Origin: Paenibacillus selenitireducens
GTDB lineage: Bacteria > Bacillota > Bacilli > Paenibacillales > Paenibacillaceae
Assembly: GCF_002021565.1 (NCBI RefSeq)
Contig: NZ_MSZX01000003.1
Location: 310,027-374,026, forward strand
Length of the DNA stretch: 64,000 bases
Direction of reading: 5' to 3'
Shown here: positions 54,633-63,292 of the stretch, piece by piece
Layout: the number at the start of each line of letters is the position of its first letter
Numbering within the stretch: the stretch's first letter is position 1
The notes under the pieces: generated by a model
What the model was told of the DNA's origin: nothing
Database searches by the model: none
What the model saw: the letters and a program-made list of their open reading frames with translations, nothing else
Made by a program: the position numbers and the translations under genes

Positions 54633-55640
54633 ATGAAAAAGAAAATAGCAAAATTAAGTATTCAGATTCTGATTAGCGGATTTTTTTTATGGTTGGCATT
54701 CAGACATGTGGTCTGGGGTGACATCATCACAGCTTTCTCTCTAATTGACGTGAAATATGTCATCATCGGTACGGTATTGCAGAGCACCAGCTTCTTCATT
54801 CGAGCAAGTCGTTGGCAATATTTATTGTCTCCGGTTAAAAAAATCAGTTACGGTTCCTCCTATCAAGTGATGACGATTAGTTATGCAGCGAATAACTTAA
54901 TTCCATTACGAGCGGGAGATATTCTAAGAGCCGTTCTGATTGGCAACAAAGAAAAAATAAGTAAAGTGGCTTCATTCTCCAGTGTCATCTTGGAACGAGT
55001 GGCAGATGGATTAACCATGCTGATATTTCTAATCATTGGTTTTGTTAATTTGCATACGGAGTCTCTATGGCTAACACGACTAATGTACTTATCGATTTTA
55101 GTTTTCGTCACATGCATTGTGTTTATCGTGATCTTATGTAAATATCAACAATCTTTCATTCACTTCTTAGGGCGCATGATCTCCAAGAAATCCGAGAAGC
55201 TTGCGGATACAGCGACTCGTTTTATGCAGAACTTTCTGGTTGCTTTTCAGGTTGTGCAATCCAAATCCATGTTAGTGAAAATTTTGGTATCTTCTTTATT
55301 GATCTGGGGATTGGAAGCAAGCTTATTTATGATGATTGCGAAGTCTTTCGGGATTTCCGAGCACGTATTTCTATTGGGTATCGTATCCGTTGCAATCGTT
55401 AATTTAGGAATCATGATTCCGTCCTCTCCTGGCTATGTAGGAACATTTGAATTTTTCTGTACATTAAGCTTGGGTCTGTTCATGATTCATTCCTCGCAAT
55501 CAGCAAGCTTTAGTATATTGGTGCATGTGAGTCAATATATTCCGATCACCGTGATAGGATGCATCATGTGGTTATCGCTTACGCTGAGCAACAAATCTTC
55601 ACGACAAAGAATAGAAACGATAAAGGATGAGTCTGTATGA
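54633..55640 (+). CDS. UPF0104/LPG-synthase-TM-like flippase
   Basis: Membrane protein of 335 residues with eight or so helices of the family related to the MprF flippase domain (AglD2-like). Conserved parts: AFRHVVWGDIITAF, FFIRASRWQYLLSP, YAANNLIPLRAGDILRAVLI, GIMIPSSPGYVGTFEFF. Such proteins are thought to move lipid-linked sugars across the membrane. It is 14 bp after the GtrB-like gene and overlaps the FAD enzyme gene by four bases, so the three form a tight unit. Confidence 0.85.
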   Translation: MKKKIAKLSIQILISGFFLWLAFRHVVWGDIITAFSLIDVKYVIIGTVLQSTSFFIRASRWQYLLSPVKKISYGSSYQVMTISYAANNLIPLRAGDILRAVLIGNKEKISKVASFSSVILERVADGLTMLIFLIIGFVNLHTESLWLTRLMYLSILVFVTCIVFIVILCKYQQSFIHFLGRMISKKSEKLADTATRFMQNFLVAFQVVQSKSMLVKILVSSLLIWGLEASLFMMIAKSFGISEHVFLLGIVSVAIVNLGIMIPSSPGYVGTFEFFCTLSLGLFMIHSSQSASFSILVHVSQYIPITVIGCIMWLSLTLSNKSSRQRIETIKDESV

Positions 55641-56938
55641 AGATCGCAATTATCGGTGGTGGATTTACAGGATTGGCTGCTGCAAAAAGGTTGTTAGAAG
55701 CAGGTCATCACGTGGATATCTACGAAAAAGAAGCCAAGCTGGGCGGAGTGGCCGCAAGCATAAATTATGAAGATACGAAACTAGAAATTTTCTATCATCA
55801 TATTTTTACGTCGGATCATGAAATTATTGCACTAATTGAAGAGCTTGGATTAAAGAATCAACTAAAGTGGCTCGAGAGTAAGATGGGATTTTATATTGAT
55901 GGGAAAATATATGAGTTTGGGACCCCGATAAGTCTATTGAAATTCAAACCGCTCACATTTATGGATAAGATAAGATTCGGCATATCGGTATTGCGTTTAC
56001 AAATGATTCAGGATTGGAGACCTTTAGAGCGTATTACAGCAAAGGAATGGCTCGTAAAGCATGCTGGGGAAAAAGCGTATAAAATTTGCTGGGAGCCTCT
56101 ATTAACATCTAAATTCGGTGAGAAGCATGATCAAATATCGATGGCGTGGTTTTGGGGAAAGATCAAACTAAGAGGCTCTACAAGAAGCGACGCTAAGACA
56201 AAAGAGATGTTAGGGTATGTCATGGGCAGCTTTGAAGAAGTAGGAACGAAGCTCATCGAATATGTGCAGGGACTTGGCGCGCAGATAAAGTATAATTCTT
56301 TCGTGAAGAATGTAGAGTTCATAGATGATCATGTAGTCGTCCACGTCGATCAAGAGGAAGTTCAATATGACAAAGTACTGTTAACCGTGCCGTTGCCTGT
56401 TGTTGGACATCTCGTTCAGGGACTTTCCAGACATGATTTACAGACCATCGATCAAATTGAATACACAAGTGTCATTTGTTCTGTATTGAAATTAAATCAA
56501 TCCTACTCGGACATTTACTGGTTAAATATCGGAGATATGGACATTCCTTTTGGGGGATTGATCGAGCACACCAATATGGTGCAAGATTCAAGATATAATG
56601 GCAAGCACATTCTCTATATCTCGAATTATATGTTTGAAACAGATCCGCTATATCAAGCGCAAGACGATCAAATCAAAGCCGAATATATCCATCATCTTCA
56701 GAAAATAAACCCATCGTTTCATGAGGGGTGGATTGAGGATTTTCAAATATTCAAAGCGAAATATGCGCAACCGATGATCAAATGCAATTATTCATCCTTA
56801 AAACCAGCGTTCCAGACATCCATACCCCATGTGTATATTGCGAATATGACCCACATTTATCCGGAAGACCGGGGTATGAACTATGCAATCCGCACGGGGT
56901 ATGAAGTTGTGGATGTCATGTTGCACGATTCACGCTAA
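55637..56938 (+). CDS. FAD-dependent oxidoreductase, UDP-galactopyranose-mutase/protoporphyrinogen-oxidase-like
   Basis: Flavoprotein of 433 residues. The dinucleotide-binding motif starts at once (IAIIGGGFTGLAAAKRLLEA, then VDIYEKEAKLGGVAASI), and a C-terminal FAD-contact segment is present (PHVYIANMTHIYPEDRGMNY). The pattern is that of NAD(P)-binding FAD proteins often found in glycan clusters, whose substrates are lipid-linked or nucleotide sugars. It overlaps the flippase gene by four bases. Its stop overlaps the convergent methyltransferase stop. Confidence 0.83.
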   Translation: MKIAIIGGGFTGLAAAKRLLEAGHHVDIYEKEAKLGGVAASINYEDTKLEIFYHHIFTSDHEIIALIEELGLKNQLKWLESKMGFYIDGKIYEFGTPISLLKFKPLTFMDKIRFGISVLRLQMIQDWRPLERITAKEWLVKHAGEKAYKICWEPLLTSKFGEKHDQISMAWFWGKIKLRGSTRSDAKTKEMLGYVMGSFEEVGTKLIEYVQGLGAQIKYNSFVKNVEFIDDHVVVHVDQEEVQYDKVLLTVPLPVVGHLVQGLSRHDLQTIDQIEYTSVICSVLKLNQSYSDIYWLNIGDMDIPFGGLIEHTNMVQDSRYNGKHILYISNYMFETDPLYQAQDDQIKAEYIHHLQKINPSFHEGWIEDFQIFKAKYAQPMIKCNYSSLKPAFQTSIPHVYIANMTHIYPEDRGMNYAIRTGYEVVDVMLHDSR

Positions 56939-57651
56939 ATTGATGATTTATTTGCAACAATAATGAGCGCTGGAGATGCGGCAGACGAATACGGTTCGGC
57001 ATCAAAATTGCCGCAAGTCGCTACAGACGCAAACCCGCAAGATTGAAGAACTGGCCGAAGCTGCTCCGCCGTAGCAGGATATAGAGGAATCGTGTTAGAT
57101 AAGCGCTCCCCATCTGCTGTTAGTGTCGTTGTGAACAGTATTTTATCGTCTGCCAAGGCGTAGCTTCGTTCGAATTGAAATGTCTCCCGGGTCATGACGG
57201 GGAACTTGAAATCCTGATGGAGAAGCACTTTCTCGTAGTTGACGATTTGTATAACCAACTTGCCATGGTCATTCAGCTGGCTGTACGCGGTGTGCAGGAA
57301 GTCTTGTATTTCGGCCATATCATTCAAATGTACGAGTGTATTTCCCACGCAATAAATGCCATCAAAGGCCTCCCCGACATCTTCGATTTGCTGCATAGGA
57401 AGCGTGCTGACGGTTAGCTTATCAGACTTCTCTGCTTTCTTCATAATTTGCTCAGCCATCATGCGTTCAGGTTCAGCAGCAAGGACGGTGAATCCCTGCT
57501 CAACGAGAGCTGCAGCCATATTCCCTGTACCAGCACCTACATCAAGCAGACGGCCTTTTTGGGCGAAGGTAGTTGATAAGAAATGCAACTGTATGGGATT
57601 AGCCGGAAAAATTTGATCATAGTAGGGTGTTAAAGTTTCGTAAAAAGTCAT
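56935..57651 (-). CDS. class I SAM-dependent methyltransferase
   Basis: Methyltransferase of about 238 residues with the SAM-binding motif I (GRLLDVGAGTGNMAAALV), acidic loop (LAAEPERMM) and motif IV region (FDGIYCVGNTLVHL). Substrate unknown. The ATG at 57649-57651 has AAGGATG nine bases upstream; an ATG four codons earlier is possible. It follows the DUF59 gene on the same strand by about 20 bp and ends by overlapping the last gene of the exopolysaccharide operon. Confidence 0.85.
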   Translation of the reverse strand: MTFYETLTPYYDQIFPANPIQLHFLSTTFAQKGRLLDVGAGTGNMAAALVEQGFTVLAAEPERMMAEQIMKKAEKSDKLTVSTLPMQQIEDVGEAFDGIYCVGNTLVHLNDMAEIQDFLHTAYSQLNDHGKLVIQIVNYEKVLLHQDFKFPVMTRETFQFERSYALADDKILFTTTLTADGERLSNTIPLYPATAEQLRPVLQSCGFASVATCGNFDAEPYSSAASPALIIVANKSSI

Positions 57652-57669
57652 GGTCGGGATCATCCTTTC

Positions 57670-57978
57670 CTAGACGTGAACGCCTAATGCGATTTTGGCG
57701 TATCGAGACATGCGGTCTTTGGTCCATTGCGGCTTCCAGACAATTTCAACGTCAACTTGTTGAACAGGGAGGGTGGCATGTAATTGTTTCTTGAGACTAG
57801 CTACAATTTGCCCTGCCATAGGACATCCCATGGAGGTCATGGTCATGATGATCTTGACATGATTCTCTTCCTCGATGATCGCGTCGTACACGAGACCAAG
57901 ATTGAGAATATCCATCCCAAGCTCGGGATCCATTACATATTCAAGCTGCTCGTAGATTTGTTCTTTGGTTAATGTCAT
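57670..57978 (-). CDS. DUF59/MIP18-family metal-sulfur cluster assembly factor (SufT/PaaD-like)
   Basis: Protein of 102 residues. Typical elements are VMDPELGMDILNLGLVYDA and IIMTMTSMGCPMAGQIV, with the conserved Cys of this family, and EIVWKPQWTKDRMS near the end. Members help mature Fe-S proteins. The ATG at 57976-57978 with AAGGAGG is the clear start; the frame extends 26 codons further but without support. Probably in an operon with the methyltransferase. Confidence 0.88.
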   Translation of the reverse strand: MTLTKEQIYEQLEYVMDPELGMDILNLGLVYDAIIEEENHVKIIMTMTSMGCPMAGQIVASLKKQLHATLPVQQVDVEIVWKPQWTKDRMSRYAKIALGVHV

Positions 57979-58216
57979 CTTGTTGGTCCTCCTTATACAG
58001 ATAGATGAGAATAGCTTAAATATACGGCAGAGATAGGGAGAGGCTTGTGATTTCAATCACGAACTTCCAGGTATGGGGAGCATGCAATTCTATCCAATGA
58101 TGAAGCTTAGGTCATCTAGCATTTGTAGATGCTATGAATCTATTGATATACTAGACAAATGCAAATCTTCCACGATGTGGAGGATTTCGTAATGATCTCA
58201 TAGGGAGATGAGAGGA

Positions 58217-59485
58217 ATGAAGCATTGGGGAAAATCAGCTGCAGCAGCACTTCTAGCACTATCCATCATCGGAGCAGCTCCGTTCACAGGCCACGCGCAA
58301 GCGGCGTCCAATATGACTGTATTACTCGATCATGTACCGCTCACATTCGACGCGGCGCCGCGGGTGGATAAGGGAGTTACCTTCGTGCCGTTCCGCGCGA
58401 TCGGCGAGGCGTTAGGGATTCAAGTGACATGGGACAACAAGACCCAAATCGTGAAGGCCGTGGGGATGAAGAACGGCGAGCCAACGGAAGTGATTCTGCA
58501 AGTAGGGAATCTATCGGCAACGGTCAATGGGACGAAGGTGAAGCTGCCGGCGGCGCCTGTTCAGCGCGAAGGTCGCGTATTGATTCCGTTGAACTTCTTT
58601 AGCAGTCAATTTGGCGCACAAGTGGCATGGAATCAGGCTTCAAGCACCGTGTCGATTGTATCTCCGAAGCGGGAGATGCATTTGCGGGCATTCTATGCTC
58701 TGCAATCTTTTCAGGAGAGAGATGTCATCGCATCGATGAATTCCGTGGCCTTTGGCTGGAGCCGGATTGATCGGGACGGCAAATTTACGTTAGAAGGCGA
58801 TGAATATCGTCTGCCGGCAGCTGCAGGCGATACCACACCACAGTCTATTGTGACGGATGCATCTACGCAAGGCGTAAAGCCTTATTTAATGGTGTACGCA
58901 CTCGATGGCAACGGTGAATTGACGAAGATGTTAAGCGATGCAACTTTACGCAGCGAGTCGATTGCCGGCATTGCGACGGCTGTGAAAGAGAATGGTTTCG
59001 GTGGAGTTGCCCTTGATTTCGAGGGGCTTGGATTTAAGCTCAATCCGAAGGAGCAACAACAATTATTAAACGCATACGTAAAAGAGCTTCGAGAAGCATT
59101 ACCGCAAGATACAGCGTTATCTCTCGCAGTTCCGCCGTTGAATAGCGCCTATAAAGGGTACGATTACAAGACGCTAGCATCGCTAGCAGACGATCTTATG
59201 ATCATGGCCTATCAATATAATCCGGTTGGTACAGGCTCTCAGATGGCAGAACCGAATAGTCTTGTAAATGAAGCCATTCAGTTGGCTTTACAAGCGGGAG
59301 TGCCAAAAGACAAACTGCTGTTAGGTATCAGTCTAAGCAGTGAAACGCCAACATCAGTGGATGATAAGTTGGGTCTCGCCAAACGTTATGACCTGAAGGG
59401 TGCCGCATTCTGGCGATTGGGTTTATTCCGTGCTTACAATGATCAGATGGAAACTGCTGTGAACAGTTCGGTAGGAAAAGAATAA
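58217..59485 (+). CDS. secreted stalk-domain protein with GH18-like domain
   Basis: Protein of 422 residues. Signal peptide (SAAAALLALSIIGAAPFTG, then HAQA), a stalk domain with two halves (VTFVPFRAIGEALGIQVTWD at about 48-68 and VLIPLNFFSSQFGAQVAW at about 115-133), then a TIM-barrel related to family 18 chitinases and spore cortex lytic YaaH/YdhD proteins. The acid motif is reduced to FGGVALDFEGL, keeping Asp and Glu. Likely acts on peptidoglycan or chitin-like glycan at the surface. The ATG at 58217 has AGGGAG nine bases upstream. Confidence 0.83.
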   Translation: MKHWGKSAAAALLALSIIGAAPFTGHAQAASNMTVLLDHVPLTFDAAPRVDKGVTFVPFRAIGEALGIQVTWDNKTQIVKAVGMKNGEPTEVILQVGNLSATVNGTKVKLPAAPVQREGRVLIPLNFFSSQFGAQVAWNQASSTVSIVSPKREMHLRAFYALQSFQERDVIASMNSVAFGWSRIDRDGKFTLEGDEYRLPAAAGDTTPQSIVTDASTQGVKPYLMVYALDGNGELTKMLSDATLRSESIAGIATAVKENGFGGVALDFEGLGFKLNPKEQQQLLNAYVKELREALPQDTALSLAVPPLNSAYKGYDYKTLASLADDLMIMAYQYNPVGTGSQMAEPNSLVNEAIQLALQAGVPKDKLLLGISLSSETPTSVDDKLGLAKRYDLKGAAFWRLGLFRAYNDQMETAVNSSVGKE

Positions 59486-59486
59486 C

Positions 59487-59527
59487 AAGTTAAGACCGGC
59501 AAAGGAAAGCTTTGTCGGTCTTAACTT
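59487..59527 (+). terminator. intrinsic terminator after the GH18-like gene
   Basis: Long stem AAGTTAAGACCG.CAAAG / CTTTG.CGGTCTTAACTT with one mismatch and a GAAAG loop; A/T-rich ends. Confidence 0.8.
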
Positions 59528-59596
59528 ATTTGGTTCCGTTCTAATGGTGTGTCGAACCGATGAACGCATGAAAAAATCACAAATAGGTCTAATGGA

Positions 59597-59625
59597 GGGC
59601 ACTTGAGCAAGGTGTCCTTTTTTTG
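59597..59625 (+). terminator. terminator-like hairpin in the parM leader
   Basis: GGGCACTTG/CAAGGTGTCC (one bulge) with a two-base loop, then T7. It lies about 150 bp before parM and 110 bp after the previous gene, which already has a terminator, so it may be a leader attenuator or a second terminator. Confidence 0.5.
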
Positions 59626-59776
59626 TTTGCTAAACCTTCTAATGTATTTACAAATTCCGACGGCAAACCTTCTCATCTTCGCTTGTCCAGGTTGGGTCCA
59701 TCAGCAGATGTGGAATAACACATTGTGTGGCAAAGTATTACCAAGTCATATTTTTGCATATAAGGAGGAATTGGGA

Positions 59777-60973
59777 ATGAGCTACCACTTCTTTGTAGGA
59801 AATGATAATGGGAACAGTGAGCATGATCTGATTGTAGACGGTACATTAATTCAGCAGCCCAATGTGAATTGCGCGGTGGATGAGCTTCCATGGAGTGAAG
59901 AACAGGTGCCAGAGGGTTTTATTCAGCGGTTGCAGGAGCAATTGGTCGTAACCGTGGATTCGCCGGCAGCGCGTCCTGGCATGTATTATGTAGGGAAATT
60001 CGCACTTGAGAGCGGAGAGATATTAGATAATCTGCAGATTGGCATTGATTTGAAATGCGACATGGATTTACCGGTGATCAATACCTTAGCCCAAATCGCA
60101 GCCGTGGCTGTACAGAAAGCCTACGAAGAAGAGAGGAGTATCCCAGATCATGTGGATGTTGAGGTAGATATGGCGACAGCGCTCCCGGTGACCCAACATA
60201 CGGATGAGACTGCTGCGAAGTTCGAGAAGCGATTTACGACAGGAGTGCATCACATTACGGTTCACCTTGGTATCCGTCGTGTTGCTGTGAATATCGTATT
60301 CCCCTTTGTAAAAGTCGTGCCGGAAGCGACACCGGTTATATTTACGCTTCAGAAGGATGCGGAAGGCAAATGGCGGGAGGGCGAGATTTTCCAAGAGTTC
60401 GTCGAACGTTATGAAATCGAAAAGAAGTTTAACGGTAACTTTTTCAAGGAGAAACGGATTCTTCATGTCGATATTGGAGATGGATCGACGGAATATCCGA
60501 TTACAGAGGGCAATAAGTTCCTGCGGCAATTCGTGCATGGCAGCCATCACGGTGCAGGATATGCGATTGAGGAGGCACTGGATGAATTTAATCGACTCAT
60601 CCATTTGCCAAATAGTCCACGTCAATTCTTTAGCGATGTCCTTAAGAATCCGAAGCATAAATATCATGCCCGTGCGATCAAAACCTTGAAGAGGCCGCTC
60701 GAAAGCCAGGTGAAGCAGATCGTTCAGAACGTGAAAAGACAGATCACGAAAGCGCGTAACGAAATTGATCTTATCTGCGTATACGGTGGGGGCAGTATTC
60801 TGATGCGTCCTCTCTTGAACCCGCTGTTGGACGAGCTGTGTGTAGAGCGGGAAATGCAGTTGTTGTACATTCCGGCAGCGTATGCGGTTCCGTTGAATGC
60901 GATGGGGCTGGATGCCTTTGTCCGCGGCAAAATCTATGAAGCATTGAAGAATAAAGCCGCACAACCTGCTTAA
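59777..60973 (+). CDS. actin-like ATPase, ParM/StbA (Alp) family
   Basis: Protein of 398 residues with the actin/Hsp70 ATPase fold. Phosphate 1 loop GNDNGNSEHDL at the N-terminus, phosphate 2 loop HVDIGDGSTEYPI at about 236-248, adenosine motif ICVYGGGSILMRPLL at about 335. The overall pattern is that of plasmid segregation ParM/Alp proteins, not MreB. Starts at ATG 59777 with AAGGAGGA. The next gene encodes a ParR-like protein and a repeat array follows, so it should form filaments that push or position DNA. Host chromosomal context is unusual. Confidence 0.85.
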   Translation: MSYHFFVGNDNGNSEHDLIVDGTLIQQPNVNCAVDELPWSEEQVPEGFIQRLQEQLVVTVDSPAARPGMYYVGKFALESGEILDNLQIGIDLKCDMDLPVINTLAQIAAVAVQKAYEEERSIPDHVDVEVDMATALPVTQHTDETAAKFEKRFTTGVHHITVHLGIRRVAVNIVFPFVKVVPEATPVIFTLQKDAEGKWREGEIFQEFVERYEIEKKFNGNFFKEKRILHVDIGDGSTEYPITEGNKFLRQFVHGSHHGAGYAIEEALDEFNRLIHLPNSPRQFFSDVLKNPKHKYHARAIKTLKRPLESQVKQIVQNVKRQITKARNEIDLICVYGGGSILMRPLLNPLLDELCVEREMQLLYIPAAYAVPLNAMGLDAFVRGKIYEALKNKAAQPA

Positions 60974-61025
60974 GTCTGCTTGATGGAAGAGGAGATCCAA
61001 TAAGTATACGAAGAAGGTGGCGCGT

Positions 61026-61376
61026 GTGAAGAAGACCAAGCAGCCCGGCGATAATATTAGCTTAAAAACGAAAAAAACCGAAGATCCTGCAGTGATGAAC
61101 TGGCTCAACGCACAGTCGAATCTAATGGATTCTTTACGGTATCTGATCGAACAGGAAATTGCTGAACATGGCGTCCGTAACTTACAGACGGTTGTTCCTA
61201 TGGAACGTAATGTCCTGACGAGTATAACCATCCAGCAGGGCGGTCGATTGGTAGTTTCCCGTAACGCTGATCGAGTCGTTGAAGGATTTCAAGAAGTTGA
61301 TGAGGAAATAAGTGCTGCTGTCGAGGTTGTTCCGGAAGAAGAGATTGAAGATGAGGACATTGCGGCCTGGATATAG
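61026..61376 (+). CDS. ParR-like DNA-binding adaptor protein
   Basis: Protein of 116 residues from a GTG at 61026 (AAGAAGGTGG site). The segment DPAVMNWLNAQSNLMDSLRY followed by LIEQEIAEHGVRNLQ matches the core of ribbon-helix-helix ParR proteins of Firmicute plasmids, where it forms the dimer that binds iterons. The basic N-terminus (KKTKQPGDN, LKTKKTE) may contact DNA, and the acidic C-terminal tail (VPEEEIEDEDIAAWI) fits the part that caps ParM filaments. It lies 52 bp after parM and just before the 10-bp repeat array. Confidence 0.78.
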   Translation: MKKTKQPGDNISLKTKKTEDPAVMNWLNAQSNLMDSLRYLIEQEIAEHGVRNLQTVVPMERNVLTSITIQQGGRLVVSRNADRVVEGFQEVDEEISAAVEVVPEEEIEDEDIAAWI

Positions 61377-61396
61377 TTAGCCATATGTAATATTGC

Positions 61397-61576
61397 AAAG
61401 TCCTACAAAGTGTTACTGGGTCATGTCATTCGCACCCCGCGCTAAGAAGTACTGGTAGGTATGATAAAGCACTGTCAAGTAAGACCAAGCACTACCAAAC
61501 ACTGTCGAGCAACACCAAGCACTACCGAGCAACACCAAGTAACATCAAGTAACACCAAACATCGCCAAGCAACAAT
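61397..61576. repeat. 10-bp-period direct repeat array, candidate parC centromere
   Basis: Up to eighteen 10-bp units in one phase. The best part, 61467-61576, holds eleven adjacent units with consensus AAGCAACACC (variants AAGCACTACC, GAGCAACACC, AAGTAACACC, AAACACTGTC). Weaker units in the same phase start at 61397, 61407 and 61447. AAGCACTACC and GAGCAACACC each occur twice exactly. A period of one helical turn beside parM and parR genes is what a ParR-binding centromere looks like. The array lies 20 bp after parR and is not coding. Confidence 0.8.
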
Positions 61577-61600
61577 CGCATGCTAGAGCTCGATAAATGG

Positions 61601-61624
61601 CGCTCCTTGAGGGAGCGTTTTTTA
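61601..61624 (+). terminator. intrinsic terminator after the repeat array
   Basis: Stem CGCTCC/GGAGCG with a TTGAG loop, then T6. It ends the parM-parR transcript on the far side of the array. Confidence 0.8.
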
Positions 61625-61791
61625 TTTTCGATTTAACAGTTCAAGTGAAGTTAGAAAAATCATAGAAGATACCACGTGCTGACTCTGTTATAATATGAAC
61701 CAACTAATATGCCTGGTAGATTCTTCTAACCGTAATGGTAATGTGTGATGACGAAGATTTTCGATGATACCCATGACAGGAGGAACGGAAT

Positions 61792-63249
61792 ATGAAGCCT
61801 AACATCCTATTGATTACCGTCGATCAAATGCGCTGGGATTGCTTAAGTTATGCAGGACATCCCATTGTCGAGACACCCAATTTGGATCAATTAGCACGTA
61901 ATGGTGTGCACTTTCGCAATGCTTACTCAGCAACGCCGACTTGTGTCCCGGCACGTGCAGCCATCATGACAGGCATGAGTCAGCGTTCGCATGGTCGCGT
62001 AGGATATCAAGAAAAGGTCCCATGGAATTATGAGCATATGTTGGCGGGCGAGCTGGCGCAAGTCGGGTATCATACGCAGTGTGTCGGCAAAATGCATGTA
62101 GACCCTGTCCGCAATTTATGCGGATTCCACAATGTGGTGCTGCATGACGGTTATTTACATCATAACCGGTTTAAACATACCAACACGGTAGCGGAGTCAT
62201 TCGACCATTGCGACGATTATTTGCCTTGGCTGCGAGACCGGGCAGGTGCTTCGCTGGATCTAACGGATCTAGGACTTGACTGCAATGCATCAACGGTAGC
62301 AAGACCTTGGCATCTGGCAGAGTCCTTGCACCCGACCAACTGGGTTGTAACCCAGTCCATTGATTTCTTGCGCAGGCGTGATCCGAGGAAGCCATTCTTC
62401 CACTGGATGTCATTCGTTCGACCGCATCCGCCATTTGATCCGCCGCAAGCTTATCTTGATTTGTATGATGGCTTAGATCTCCCGGATCCAGTTGTTGGGA
62501 ATTGGGCTAAGCGAGAGGACCCGGAGCTTGCAGGCTTAAATCCAACCACTTTTGGAGGGAATGTACCACGTCGTAGATTGAAGAAAGCCATAGCAGCCTA
62601 TTATGCGCTTATTACCCATTTGGATCACCAGATCGGCCGATTCTTCCAAGCGATGGAGGAATATGGGGTGATGCACAATACGATCGTATTATTTGCATCG
62701 GATCATGGAGAGCTTCTTGGCGACCATCGTTTGTTCCGCAAAGCCTTGGCGTACGAAGGAAGTGCCAAAGTGCCGTTTATTCTAAGTGATCCAGGGGATC
62801 TGCTGCATTTGCGAAGAGGGACGACGGTTGATAACGTCGTGGAATTAAGAGATATTATGCCTACGCTGCTCGATATCGCGGATGTGCCGATTCCGACATC
62901 GGTAGACGGTAAGAGTGTACTGCCGCTGGGACAAAATTCTCCAACCGTATGGCGTGATTATATTCACGGAGAACATGCATATGGAAACATGTCGCATCAT
63001 TATGTAACGGATGGGACAGCGAAATATATCTGGTACTCTCAGACCGGTGAAGAACAACTGTTCAACCTTCAGATGGATCCCATGGAATGCGTCAATGTCG
63101 TGGCGGACGGGGCCTATGCAGATCAACTTCGGATGTGGCGGGAGAGACTCATTCATGAGCTGAAAGGCCGGGAAGAAGGATACGTGACGGACGGAAAACT
63201 TCAGACAGGCTGCGCGGTAAAGGCCTGCTTGAATCATATTTTACAGTAG
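61792..63249 (+). CDS. sulfatase (arylsulfatase family)
   Basis: Type I sulfatase of 485 residues. Metal ligands at the N-terminus (NILLITVDQMRWDCL, Asp 11), the formylglycine motif TCVPARAAIMTG with Cys 51 to be oxidised, KMHVDP-type substrate region, and the C-terminal metal motif FASDHGELLGDH. No signal peptide, so it probably works in the cytoplasm on sulfated or related esters. It needs a formylglycine-generating enzyme, not seen in the window. AGGAGGA ribosome site. Confidence 0.92.
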   Translation: MKPNILLITVDQMRWDCLSYAGHPIVETPNLDQLARNGVHFRNAYSATPTCVPARAAIMTGMSQRSHGRVGYQEKVPWNYEHMLAGELAQVGYHTQCVGKMHVDPVRNLCGFHNVVLHDGYLHHNRFKHTNTVAESFDHCDDYLPWLRDRAGASLDLTDLGLDCNASTVARPWHLAESLHPTNWVVTQSIDFLRRRDPRKPFFHWMSFVRPHPPFDPPQAYLDLYDGLDLPDPVVGNWAKREDPELAGLNPTTFGGNVPRRRLKKAIAAYYALITHLDHQIGRFFQAMEEYGVMHNTIVLFASDHGELLGDHRLFRKALAYEGSAKVPFILSDPGDLLHLRRGTTVDNVVELRDIMPTLLDIADVPIPTSVDGKSVLPLGQNSPTVWRDYIHGEHAYGNMSHHYVTDGTAKYIWYSQTGEEQLFNLQMDPMECVNVVADGAYADQLRMWRERLIHELKGREEGYVTDGKLQTGCAVKACLNHILQ

Positions 63250-63292
63250 GGGTTTGTTGATCTTAATCTAGGTTCCGGGGAGGGAATACGGC

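Noticed and set aside
60086-61231. 381-codon open frame on the minus strand opposite the parM homologue
   Set aside because: It is the antisense of well-supported parM and parR genes, is rich in Cys, Phe, Arg and Ile in a non-protein-like pattern, and has no ribosome site.
61397-61576. CRISPR array interpretation of the 10-bp repeats
   Set aside because: Units are adjacent without spacers, only 10 bp long, and no cas genes are present; a ParR-binding iteron array fits better.
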